NCBI RefSeq assembly: GCF_004358675.1
Contig: NZ_SMZO01000033.1
Span: 1-42,218, forward strand
From: Meridianimarinicoccus aquatilis
GTDB lineage: Bacteria; Pseudomonadota; Alphaproteobacteria; Rhodobacterales; Rhodobacteraceae
Direction: 5' to 3'
DNA length: 42,218 nucleotides
Notes under the pieces: model-generated
Seen by the model: only the letters and a program-made list of their open reading frames with translations
What the model was told of the DNA's origin: nothing
The model's database searches: none
In this document: piece by piece, positions 9,501 to 15,720 of the stretch
How positions within the stretch are numbered: position 1 is the first letter of the stretch
Layout of the letters: every line of letters starts with the position of its first letter
Made by a program: the position numbers and the translations under genes

Positions 9501-10457
9501 GTCACCCAACAATCGACCGTTGACGGAACGCTCATCGGAACACTGGACTACCGTTCGCAAGGGGGGCAGGTTCTGGTTCGCATGGACGGTCTGAAGATGG
9601 TGTTCATCCACTGGCCGCGCCGCTTCGAAACAAGCTTTTTCCGCGGTCGGCAAGAAGCCTCGTTGGTCGAGCAGCTTGCCGCGCCGGGCGGTGTCACTGT
9701 CAGAATGATCCGGGGGTTTGATCGCGGCTTTTTGACAACCAGCAATCGTATCTGGCTTCGCTCCTTGGCGATTGCCTGCCTTTCAGAAGGCGAACGCGAC
9801 ACGTTTCGCGCTCTTCCTCCACGTGGTCCGCGACAAGAAGAGTGGCTGATGGGCAGGATCGCGGTGAAAGAAGCCGGGTTGTGCACGCTCCCCGATCCGA
9901 TGGCGGCCGATCTGATGGAACTGAGCGTTGCGCAAGATGCCTCGGGTCGGCCTTCACTTGTTCAGCCGGATGGAACGCGCGTTCACTGCTCGATCTCTCA
10001 TTGCGCCGGAGCGGCCGTTGGCGCTGTCGCGCCGCCGGGTACGGCGGTGGGAATCGACGTTGAGCCTGTCGCAGCGCCAGATGACCCATTTCAAGGCAAT
10101 ACACTTGCGTTTCATCCCTCGGAGGGTGCGGTAATCGACCGGTTCGGGGCCAAAGCGGTGTGGTGCGCAAAGGAAGCTGCGGCCAAAGCCATTGGCACAG
10201 GATTGATGGGGGCGCCAACCCGTTTCAGGGCCCGGCTGCGCGGCGACCAGATTCAAATTGTGGTTGCGTCGGAGTCAATTTCAATTACACTTCTTGAGGT
10301 CGATACCTATCATGTTGCCCTGTGCAATATCCCTGAGGTGGAGGCTGTTCGCCTCGCTCAGAGGTTGACGCTTCTAAGTAAAACATCAGACGGAAGGGTC
10401 AGTGCACATGTCGAGCATTGCGACAATCACAACCAGTATCGCCAAGGTTCGGTCTGA
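6567..10457 (+). CDS. PKS-type AT-DH-4'-phosphopantetheinyl transferase megasynthase subunit
   Basis: 1296 residues from GTG 6567 (GTGA overlap). Residues 1-240 match no domain I can name; their end resembles a KS-AT linker. Residues about 245-570 are an acyltransferase: FPGQGSQYRGM, nucleophile Ser345 in GHSNGE, APYHTPHF in place of the usual GAFHSP, and VDVGPGGHL. After a linker, residues about 720-1040 form a double-hotdog dehydratase with His744 (LADHAF), LFHGPSF near 888 and Asp935 in DSAGQ. Residues about 1090-1290 are a Sfp-type phosphopantetheinyl transferase with GIDVE (Asp1164) and WCAKEAAAK (Trp1199, Lys1202, Glu1203). With the protein at 2-3013 this restores the KS-AT-ACP-KR-DH-PPTase order of enediyne PKSs, with an extra AT as in PfaB. 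The built-in PPTase should activate the ACPs of this operon. Confidence 0.88.
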   Translation: MTVWIKPSLSLGRNALVNTSKDALSQRIAAALQTGSLHCEKGALVFLPAREPGAQLLVLPDSAPDRLPEVTIAMGDIELPPVDTRSPPLWLERRAEGADTGEALWDLSIALHDRRIGPNVMSWENARPWISGADKREAGLVLPDGRWIILRDDAARDPQRLIDPPVEVITLAAQDRSGLLDALLAWQPGARGIAATSEQRVRLAFLYRNGDDAERTKALARKVIVTAKGRVTHPAGLFFDPDARKDPVAFLFPGQGSQYRGMLRATLAVHPGLRDWFDALDRYNPANLSPLPSRLLLEDWPDDSPAARSFHGLAGGGYAGLASALAHTDLLTSMGLRPDAMLGHSNGENAAMLAAGVIRTTTRRGQFSVLSHMCGLFSEADDSFGDGADLSEPGGGAGCFALAVPSSMDPSVVDTLLDDTVLMMMDNCPSQKVVWGPVKVLEQRLKTLRKDGILVVRLPLSAPYHTPHFRPIVDRFIKDYGMLDLGAGQVRLYSGFTGAPFPETRDEIIETATRQWSEPVLFRKALKQMYADGIRVFVDVGPGGHLAGFVRDTIGDAPHNALAMDTETRLDGTTILRTLAQMFTLGQLDRIDFGHPNKAAPARRDPARVTAPVAGLTCEKSPKTTPALVQPIVSALPDDPPLPAAQSPKSAMLSAIAAAHFDLMRAQLAQETRIFSSLTQQLRASDAMTDAEPARPAPTVEMTPAALPHEPLAQFGVTDLEIDGGTLSASLCMDPTRQSFLADHAFCKARSVDPVRHGLPVLPLMMSAEIAAAASSQLAGSGWVVTQIENLRGYRWIAADSGQIDLRLVVQSQAGADANARRFSVKMDHSNAQDDSGGGLAVTCEVVLQRAYPAPPVPLPDDMGSPPRNHRDGSPVCTGEEFADRLFHGPSFTSIGAVSGWSETGIALCVTAPTEDRFVIPGLRGPREVPGPLLDSAGQILALHQKHKTTSSFGVFPVFVQSINFYGPRPVAGTPLHVVTQQSTVDGTLIGTLDYRSQGGQVLVRMDGLKMVFIHWPRRFETSFFRGRQEASLVEQLAAPGGVTVRMIRGFDRGFLTTSNRIWLRSLAIACLSEGERDTFRALPPRGPRQEEWLMGRIAVKEAGLCTLPDPMAADLMELSVAQDASGRPSLVQPDGTRVHCSISHCAGAAVGAVAPPGTAVGIDVEPVAAPDDPFQGNTLAFHPSEGAVIDRFGAKAVWCAKEAAAKAIGTGLMGAPTRFRARLRGDQIQIVVASESISITLLEVDTYHVALCNIPEVEAVRLAQRLTLLSKTSDGRVSAHVEHCDNHNQYRQGSV

Positions 10458-10692
10458 TCTCGATCCTGAGTGGCTTGAGCCCGATACACGGATGCGGGCC
10501 GACCTTGGGCTGACGTCGATCGACCTTTTGAATGTTCTGGCGCTGGTGACCCAATCAATTGGGAAAAAGATCATGTACGAGCCGCTTTTGTTGCCGGAAG
10601 GCAAGCCGAGGGCGGAACTGACCATTGGTGAACTTGCAGCCTTTGTCGATGACAACCTGGACGCCGCTGAACCCGACGTCGTAGCGATGTAG
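10408..10692 (+). CDS. Free-standing acyl carrier protein
   Basis: A 94-residue protein with the ACP signature DLGLTSIDLLN; the Ser would carry phosphopantetheine. The residue before it is Thr rather than Asp, as in some dedicated secondary-metabolite carriers. The reading frame overlaps the end of the PPTase-containing gene by about 50 nt. GTG 10402 and ATG 10408 are both possible; GGAAGG at 10392-10397 is better spaced for the ATG. A discrete ACP next to an iterative synthase could load a starter unit or hold the chain for tailoring. That role is inferred. Confidence 0.82.
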   Translation: MSSIATITTSIAKVRSDLDPEWLEPDTRMRADLGLTSIDLLNVLALVTQSIGKKIMYEPLLLPEGKPRAELTIGELAAFVDDNLDAAEPDVVAM

Positions 10693-10703
10693 GAACCAGC
10701 CCA

Positions 10704-11033
10704 ATGGCACTCTTTCGTCCTCGGTCCGCTCCCACGCGCTTACCGCTTTCACTGCGGATCGCAAAGGTGATCCAGCGGCCCTTGTCAAAGATTTCAAGGC
10801 ATCCTGTGTTGAACGTCTTAGTCGGCTTTGTCTTGATGTTCATGGGAATTGATGAGTTCCTTCAAGAAACCCTTCCTGACTACAAAGGTTTTTTTGAGGT
10901 TCATCATGCGGTTATCCTGATCGGACTAACGATGGCACTAAAGGGCCTTATAGAAATGGGTGAGCGTTTGGAATTCGCGTTGGCTGAATATGAGGCGAAG
11001 ACCGCGGCGCAAAACGACCAGAACAAAGCCTGA
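10704..11033 (+). CDS. Small membrane protein, unknown function
   Basis: 109 residues with a basic N-terminus, two predicted transmembrane segments (about residues 34-52, VLNVLVGFVLMFMG, and about 68-85, HHAVILIGLTMALKGL) and a charged C-terminal tail rich in Glu, Lys and Gln. I do not recognise a family. It starts 11 nt after the ACP stop, with AGGA about 9 nt upstream, and precedes the exporter by 16 nt. It is therefore co-transcribed and may assist the transporter. Confidence 0.7.
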   Translation: MALFRPRSAPTRLPLSLRIAKVIQRPLSKISRHPVLNVLVGFVLMFMGIDEFLQETLPDYKGFFEVHHAVILIGLTMALKGLIEMGERLEFALAEYEAKTAAQNDQNKA

Positions 11034-11049
11034 GGACCAAGATACACCC

Positions 11050-12669
11050 ATGGAGTTTGTGACCGTCGTTCATCGTGCCATCCTGTCCAGCGGACGCTGG
11101 GTATATGTCTATGTGGCTTTGTCCAGTCTTGGAACACTCGGGGTGGCGATCTTGGTCAACACGGTGACGGATTATGATCCAGTCGCCGGGCCTGATTACG
11201 AATTGTTCGCCGCGTTCATTCTTGTGTGCGCGATAACTGTGGTGTCACGAGGTGAAACCACGCGGATCATGAACGCAGTTGGCGAAGGTATCGCCCACCA
11301 TATGCGGATTCAATATGCGCGACTGCTCAAGGAAGCCGATCTCGTTCAGGTTGAAATGATTGGCCAAGAGAAGATTAAATCCACGCTCGCACGGAATGCG
11401 CAAATCCTTGCAGAAAGTCCCGCTGTTCTGACGCAAGGCGTGGCCTCAGCCGTGACATTCGTCCTTGCGACCATATACGTCGCAACCTTGTCGTTAATGG
11501 CGGCAGTTCTAGTGGTCGCCTTGACTGCGATTGTTGTGTTGGCAAGCCGGTTTCGAACGCAGAAGGCGCGCGAGGCCATGGCGGTTGGACAAGCGGCGGA
11601 GCGAAGGTTCTTTGACAGCTTTAACTCGCTTCTGGATGGTCTGCCAGAAGCACGCATGGACCGAAATCGCAGCGAGGATTTGTTCAAGAACTTCCTGACG
11701 GTCCGGGCGGTGTCTGCCCGTTCGGCGCGATTGCAGGCGTTGGATTCGATGATAGCTTTTGGCGTGCTTGTGTTTGCCAGTTTCTATCTTCTGCTTGGTT
11801 CGGTCACCTTCATAACGCCCCAATATGTCGATAGCGCCGCGACGGCGATGAAAATCGTTTACGTTTCCTCAGTGATCTGGCTGTTGATCGAAGGGCTTTT
11901 GCGGATCATGCCGACGATCCTGAGAGGTGACGCTGCCTTTACGGAGTTGCGCAAACTGGAAAGACAACTGAAAGACATCCAGCACACTGAAATCGTGCCA
12001 AGCCTGAGCTTGCCACCGTTTGAATCTTTGGCACTTAACCAACTGTCCTATACATACCCGACAGCAGAAGGCGGCTCTGACAGTTTCAGCATTGGACCTT
12101 GTGACCTGACACTATCGCGTGGCGAGATCGTTTTCATCGTGGGCGGAAATGGATCTGGTAAAACGACTTTGCTGCGCAATCTTTGTCGACTTTACGAACC
12201 GACATCCGGCGCTGTTTTTTGGAACGGCATGAAAATCACTGCGGCCAATGCTATCAGTTACCGCCAGCACATCTCGGCAATATTCGCGAGCTTTCATCTG
12301 TTCGATCGGCTTTACGGGCATCGCGACATCCCGAAAGAGGCGGTCGATAGCGCGCTGGACTATGTGGGACTGGGCGGCAAAACATCGTATGTTGATGGTA
12401 AATTCACGACGCTGAACCTGTCCACGGGCCAACGCAAACGTCTGGCGCTGGCGATAGCGATTTTAGAAGACCGTGATATCATGGTGTTTGATGAAATTGC
12501 GGCTGAACAGGACCCAGAGTTCCGTCGCCGCATTTATGAAGAGATCCTGCCAGATCTGAAGGCGAAAGGACATGCAGTGCTCGTGATATCTCATGACGAA
12601 CGCTATTTCAGCCAAGCTGACAGGCTCTATTTCATGGAAGAAGGGCAGCTTTCGCTGAGGTCCGCATGA
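11050..12669 (+). CDS. SyrD/PvdE-type ABC exporter (fused membrane and ATPase domains)
   Basis: 539 residues: about six transmembrane helices in residues 1-320, then one nucleotide-binding domain. Walker A GGNGSGKTT is near 364, the signature LSTGQRKRLAL near 457, Walker B IMVFDEI at 477-483, followed by AEQDPEFRR and the H-loop ISHDERYF near 514. The signature and the DPEFRR stretch are characteristic of the cyclic-peptide and siderophore exporters SyrD, PvdE and relatives rather than MsbA. As a half-transporter it should act as a homodimer in the inner membrane, moving a product into the periplasm. No NRPS module is present, so its cargo is probably the lipid or polyketide made by this operon. 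ATG 11050 is chosen because the upstream in-frame extension overlaps the preceding gene. Confidence 0.88.
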   Translation: MEFVTVVHRAILSSGRWVYVYVALSSLGTLGVAILVNTVTDYDPVAGPDYELFAAFILVCAITVVSRGETTRIMNAVGEGIAHHMRIQYARLLKEADLVQVEMIGQEKIKSTLARNAQILAESPAVLTQGVASAVTFVLATIYVATLSLMAAVLVVALTAIVVLASRFRTQKAREAMAVGQAAERRFFDSFNSLLDGLPEARMDRNRSEDLFKNFLTVRAVSARSARLQALDSMIAFGVLVFASFYLLLGSVTFITPQYVDSAATAMKIVYVSSVIWLLIEGLLRIMPTILRGDAAFTELRKLERQLKDIQHTEIVPSLSLPPFESLALNQLSYTYPTAEGGSDSFSIGPCDLTLSRGEIVFIVGGNGSGKTTLLRNLCRLYEPTSGAVFWNGMKITAANAISYRQHISAIFASFHLFDRLYGHRDIPKEAVDSALDYVGLGGKTSYVDGKFTTLNLSTGQRKRLALAIAILEDRDIMVFDEIAAEQDPEFRRRIYEEILPDLKAKGHAVLVISHDERYFSQADRLYFMEEGQLSLRSA

Positions 12670-13847
12670 AAAGGAGACCCGAAGCTGACATCCTTGACCC
12701 CGACGACGATCGCCCAATTGATGAGGACATTCGAATTCCCTTCGTGCGGCGCGGTTTCTTCGTCTATCCAGTGGCAGTTATCGTCGTGGTTGGATTTCTT
12801 ATCATGGCGCTGTCGCGGTCGATCTTCGTCTACGTCCTTCCCGGCGAAATCGGGGTGCGCTATGATCCGTTTCTTGGCGGCACACAGACGGACGTTTATG
12901 GCGAAGGTTTGGTGGTCAAGTTGCCTTGGGACCGCTTTTACACCTATGAAATTCGACTGCAGAACAGCCGCCACAACATGCGGGCGCTGTCGTCTGAAGG
13001 CATGTCCTTTGACATCGAAATTTCCGTGCTTTACCGCCCCAAAGCCGATGTGCTTGGTGAGCTACATCAAGAGTTGGGCCCCAATTACCGCGAGCGTGTG
13101 ATTGAACCCATCGTGGTTTCGACGGTCCGCGAAGTTTTTTCGCGCCACACGTCTCATGCAGTGTATTCCACAGATTTCAGTATTTTTCAGGGCGAAATAG
13201 CGGCAAAACTCGATGATACTGCTGTTCGTGACTTGGTCGAGTTCACGTCTGTGCTGATCATGCGTTTGGAAATGCCCGACATCGTTCGACTTGCGATCAA
13301 TCGCAAGCTTGAGCAGGAGCAGATCGCAGAATCCTACGACTTCATTCTGGCATCCCAACGGGCGGAAGCGGAAAGGAAGCGGATAGAGGCGATCGGCGTT
13401 CAGAATTTCTATTCCATTGTGGCGTCCTCGTTGAGCGAAGATGTCCTGACGTGGCAGGGTATCGAAGCGACTGTGAAATTGGCGAGTTCAGACAATGCCA
13501 AGATGGTGGTTATCGGATCGGGTGAGGGGCAATTGCCGATTATTCTGGGTGGAGAAATCGGTGCCTTGCCGCCCGGCCCGCCGCCACAGATCGTTCCTGT
13601 GCCTGAAGACACCGGGAACCTCGACTTTGACAGGCTTGCGCCATTGTTTCCTGATGCGAATCATACCTTGCGCGAATTGGCCCCGACCGGATTGGACATA
13701 ACGGCCCCCACGGGGACCATATTTACTCCAGATCGCCCAAGCGACGGTGAAGTCAGAATGCCCGAAGATGGAAACTTGATTCCGCCATGGGCACTTGTGC
13801 CCAACGAAGCCGGTCTGCCGCGCCCGACGGAAGTAGAAAGGAATTGA
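12666..13847 (+). CDS. SPFH/prohibitin-domain membrane protein
   Basis: 393 residues starting with ATGA overlap on the exporter. A charged N-terminus is followed by one membrane anchor (about residues 34-58). The SPFH/Band 7 domain (about 60-240) begins VLPGEIGVRYDPF and contains a helical EQEQIAESYDFILASQRAEAE-like stretch typical of prohibitins. The C-terminal 100 residues are Pro-rich and low in predicted structure, ending in a region rich in Pro, Asp and Glu. SPFH proteins form ring or cage assemblies that organise membrane microdomains and their partners. Its fixed position next to the exporter suggests a role in organising the export complex or a lipid domain. That is inference. Confidence 0.82.
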   Translation: MKRRPEADILDPDDDRPIDEDIRIPFVRRGFFVYPVAVIVVVGFLIMALSRSIFVYVLPGEIGVRYDPFLGGTQTDVYGEGLVVKLPWDRFYTYEIRLQNSRHNMRALSSEGMSFDIEISVLYRPKADVLGELHQELGPNYRERVIEPIVVSTVREVFSRHTSHAVYSTDFSIFQGEIAAKLDDTAVRDLVEFTSVLIMRLEMPDIVRLAINRKLEQEQIAESYDFILASQRAEAERKRIEAIGVQNFYSIVASSLSEDVLTWQGIEATVKLASSDNAKMVVIGSGEGQLPIILGGEIGALPPGPPPQIVPVPEDTGNLDFDRLAPLFPDANHTLRELAPTGLDITAPTGTIFTPDRPSDGEVRMPEDGNLIPPWALVPNEAGLPRPTEVERN

Positions 13848-13851
13848 TCGA

Positions 13852-13890
13852 ATGTGCCATTTCTATTCAATCCATGGTATAGTGAAATGA
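13852..13890 (+). other. Possible 12-codon leader ORF coupled to the DUF697 gene
   Basis: AAAGGA at 13837-13842 lies 9 nt before ATG 13852, which opens a 12-codon frame. Its TGA overlaps ATG 13887 of the next gene as ATGA. An alternative GTG at 13854 is in frame with the DUF697 gene and would make the leader unnecessary. It could be translational coupling or simply a misread start. Confidence 0.25.
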
Positions 13891-14693
13891 GTATCCGGGC
13901 CGCTGGACGTCCCAAAAAAAGAATCAGGATTGGGCGCAGGCTTCTTCTTGCCCCGCTTATTGCCGTTAATGCGCCATTTGCTTTGAGTCGTCTCATTGTG
14001 AAAGGCGGTTTCAGACTAGGTGAGAAGACAATCATGGCAGCCAGACCAAAAACCTCTACGACACCGGCGGACTCAGACGAGACCAAGGGAAATAAAGCGA
14101 ACAGCGCGAGTGCTTCGCCAGCAGCCGACATGAAGGCGGCTCATCACGACGATGGAACAGTTATGATCACCGAAGAGACACGGCAGTTTCGGGCCGAAAG
14201 AATGGTCAAGGAACACATCGTCGCGTCGTTGGGATTGGGCCTGATACCCGTCCCGCTGGTGGATATCGCAACTGGCCTTGCGTCCAATGTGATGTTGGTA
14301 AAGCGACTTTGCACGCTTTACGATCAGCCCTTCAAGGCAGCGATTGCCAGAACAGCGGTCCTGTCGATAATGGGTGTTCTTGGCTCTGTTGGAGCGGCGG
14401 TTACAGTCGGGTTCAGTCTTGCAAAACTGATCCCCGGGATTGGCACAGCAGCGGGTACAGTCACACTGCCGATTGCGAATGGTGCAACGGCTTATGTTAT
14501 TGGCAAGATGTTTATTGGACACTTCGAGATGGGCGGTACGCTGTTCGATTTCGATCCTCGGTCCAATGTGCCGCAAGTCCGCAGCGCATATGAAGAGGGG
14601 CGTGAACTGGCCGCTGAATTACTTGCGTCTCGCAGGAAGACGTCTGACGATACTGCGGCAGCTTCGGCCGATGCGGCAGCTTCGACTGCGTAG
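13887..14693 (+). CDS. DUF697 / YcjF-like membrane protein
   Basis: About 268 residues from ATG 13887; GTG 13854 and ATG 14035 are alternative in-frame starts. The N-terminus is strongly basic. After a low-complexity Ala/Ser/Asp region comes a conserved core beginning at VKEHIVASLGLGLIPVPLVD and going on through VMLVKRLCTLYDQPF, then a hydrophobic helical hairpin (VLSIMGVLGSVGAAVTVGF and GIGTAAGTVTLPIANG). This is the DUF697 pattern, found at the C-terminus of GTPases and in YcjF. The protein has no GTPase domain. The C-terminal tail is Ala/Asp/Ser-rich. It follows the SPFH gene and is probably a membrane partner of it. Its function is unknown. Confidence 0.75.
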   Translation: MSIRAAGRPKKRIRIGRRLLLAPLIAVNAPFALSRLIVKGGFRLGEKTIMAARPKTSTTPADSDETKGNKANSASASPAADMKAAHHDDGTVMITEETRQFRAERMVKEHIVASLGLGLIPVPLVDIATGLASNVMLVKRLCTLYDQPFKAAIARTAVLSIMGVLGSVGAAVTVGFSLAKLIPGIGTAAGTVTLPIANGATAYVIGKMFIGHFEMGGTLFDFDPRSNVPQVRSAYEEGRELAAELLASRRKTSDDTAAASADAAASTA

Positions 14694-14721
14694 AGGTGCA
14701 TAAACAAGCTAGGGTGACACA

Positions 14722-14898
14722 GTGATCTACATTCTTGCGGCGATTTACGTGTTGCTTTGCATCCCGGTAGCGGTCGTCGGTACCGGGTCGAGGCTTGGTT
14801 TTTTGGGAACCTTCTTGTTTTCACTATTGCTGACGCCGCTTTTGATGATCTTCTTCCTCATCATGCTCACACCGCGCAGGCGGCCAAGACGCAACTGA
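14722..14898 (+). CDS. Small (58-residue) hydrophobic membrane protein
   Basis: GTG 14722, with AGGGTGA at 14711-14717, opens a 58-codon frame. The product starts MIYILAAIYVLL, has two hydrophobic segments (about 2-20 and 28-49) joined by a short GTGSRLG turn, and ends in a strongly basic tail (TPRRRPRRN). It lies 28 nt after the DUF697 gene and ends the operon. No family is recognised. The start, spacing and membrane-protein-like composition support it as real. Confidence 0.6.
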   Translation: MIYILAAIYVLLCIPVAVVGTGSRLGFLGTFLFSLLLTPLLMIFFLIMLTPRRRPRRN

Positions 14899-14951
14899 GG
14901 CTTTGTTCACGTTTCTTTTGGGTTGCACGTTGAAGATCGAAAAGTGGCCTC

Positions 14952-14978
14952 GAACCGCCCCGGGGGTTGCCGGAGGCT
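14952..14978 (+). repeat. IS3 remnant terminal inverted repeat, left
   Basis: AACCGCCCCGGG, then GGTTGCCGGAGGCT. It pairs with the reverse complement of 15576-15601, differing by a one-base indel and a G/T change in the middle. Confidence 0.8.
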
Positions 14979-14990
14979 GATTGCAGTTAG

Positions 14991-15548
14991 TCACGCGGCT
15001 CGTTCCTCAGTTTCCATGGCCGCATAGAAATTGGCCGCCGCTTCTTTCGGCGGAATGTTCCCAATAAGCTCAAGCAGACGGCGGTTGTTGAGCCAGTCCA
15101 CCTATTCGAGTGTTGCGTATTCCACTGCCTCGAAGTTGCGCCATAGTCCGCGGCGTTGAATGACCTCGGCTTTGAACAAACCGTTGATCGTCTCGACCAG
15201 GGCATTGTCATAACTGTATCCGACGCTGCCGACAGAGGGCTCGATACCAACTTCTCCCAACCGATCTGTGTATTTGATCGACAGGTATTGGCTGCCGCGG
15301 TCGGAGCGGTGAGCAAGCCCCATCGCCTTCATCTTGTCGGCGACATCTGTCGGGACGCCCGCCCGTTTGCCGCCGTCGACTTCTGCCTACTTGCCCCGCT
15401 CATTTAACGTATGCGCCGAACAGCCGATCTTTGCGGTGATCGACATGATCGCCTGTCAGCGGGAACTGTGCTGGCCCCGGTTGTCCAGCACCAATCGCAC
15501 CGCACGCTCGCGGACCTCAGGAGGATATTTGTGTGTTGTCTTGCTCGT
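14991..15548 (-). pseudogene. IS3-family transposase OrfA-OrfB remnant
   Basis: Read on the - strand, the first part matches IS3 OrfA ([20 protein letters not shown]) but its expected start reads ACG. It is cut by TGA (15456-15458) and TAG (15387-15389) where W and Q are expected. After VADKMKA the frame jumps straight into the end of the OrfB integrase core ([14 protein letters not shown]), so most of OrfA's end and OrfB's start is deleted. A third stop, TAG at 15102-15104, replaces Trp in the ATLEWVDW motif. The final AETINGL-type region and the C-terminus up to ETEERAA are otherwise readable. The nonsense changes look like simple transitions. It cannot make a working transposase. Confidence 0.85.
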
Positions 15549-15575
15549 TGTGGCTTCATCCTATTCAGGAGTTGA

Positions 15576-15601
15576 AGCCTCCGGCAAACCCGGGGCGGTT
15601 C
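15576..15601 (-). repeat. IS3 remnant terminal inverted repeat, right
   Basis: The reverse complement reads GAACCGCCCCGGG, then TTTGCCGGAGGCT, matching the left end almost base for base. Confidence 0.8.
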
Positions 15602-15647
15602 ATGATGCTGACCGCGCAGGACGCAGGGAAGGTAGAATTAGGCACAG

Positions 15648-15673
15648 AAATGCGCGACGTGAGCCGCGCATTT
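15648..15673 (-). terminator. Hairpin downstream of dctM
   Basis: A perfect 9-bp stem, AAATGCGCG (15648-15656) and CGCGCATTT (15665-15673), with an 8-nt loop. It lies about 50 nt after the dctM stop on the - strand. There is only a short T run after it, so it is a possible terminator. Confidence 0.45.
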
Positions 15674-15720
15674 CGTGAGGTTTGGCCGACAAAAGAGTCA
15701 GACTTTAGCGACGTTGCACA

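Larger units (their letters stand above)
14951..15602 (-). mobile_element. Degenerate IS3-family element remnant
   Basis: An element of about 650 bp bounded by imperfect inverted repeats that begin GAACCGCCCCGGG and continue TTGCCGGAGGCT. An intact IS3 element would be about 1.2-1.4 kb. Here orfA is joined to the end of orfB by an internal deletion, and several stop codons interrupt the frame. I see no clear target duplication. It separates the biosynthetic operon from the TRAP locus. Confidence 0.8.

Noticed and set aside
3034-12669. SyrP-like oxygenase plus SyrD-like exporter as evidence for a non-ribosomal peptide cluster
   Set aside because: No condensation, adenylation or thioesterase domain is visible; the synthase parts are all PKS-type. 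NRPS genes could still lie upstream.
2-14693. Many open frames of 60-270 codons on the - strand opposite the biosynthetic operon
   Set aside because: They overlap well-supported domain-bearing genes, have no family motifs and no consistent ribosome sites; they are shadows of GC-rich coding DNA.
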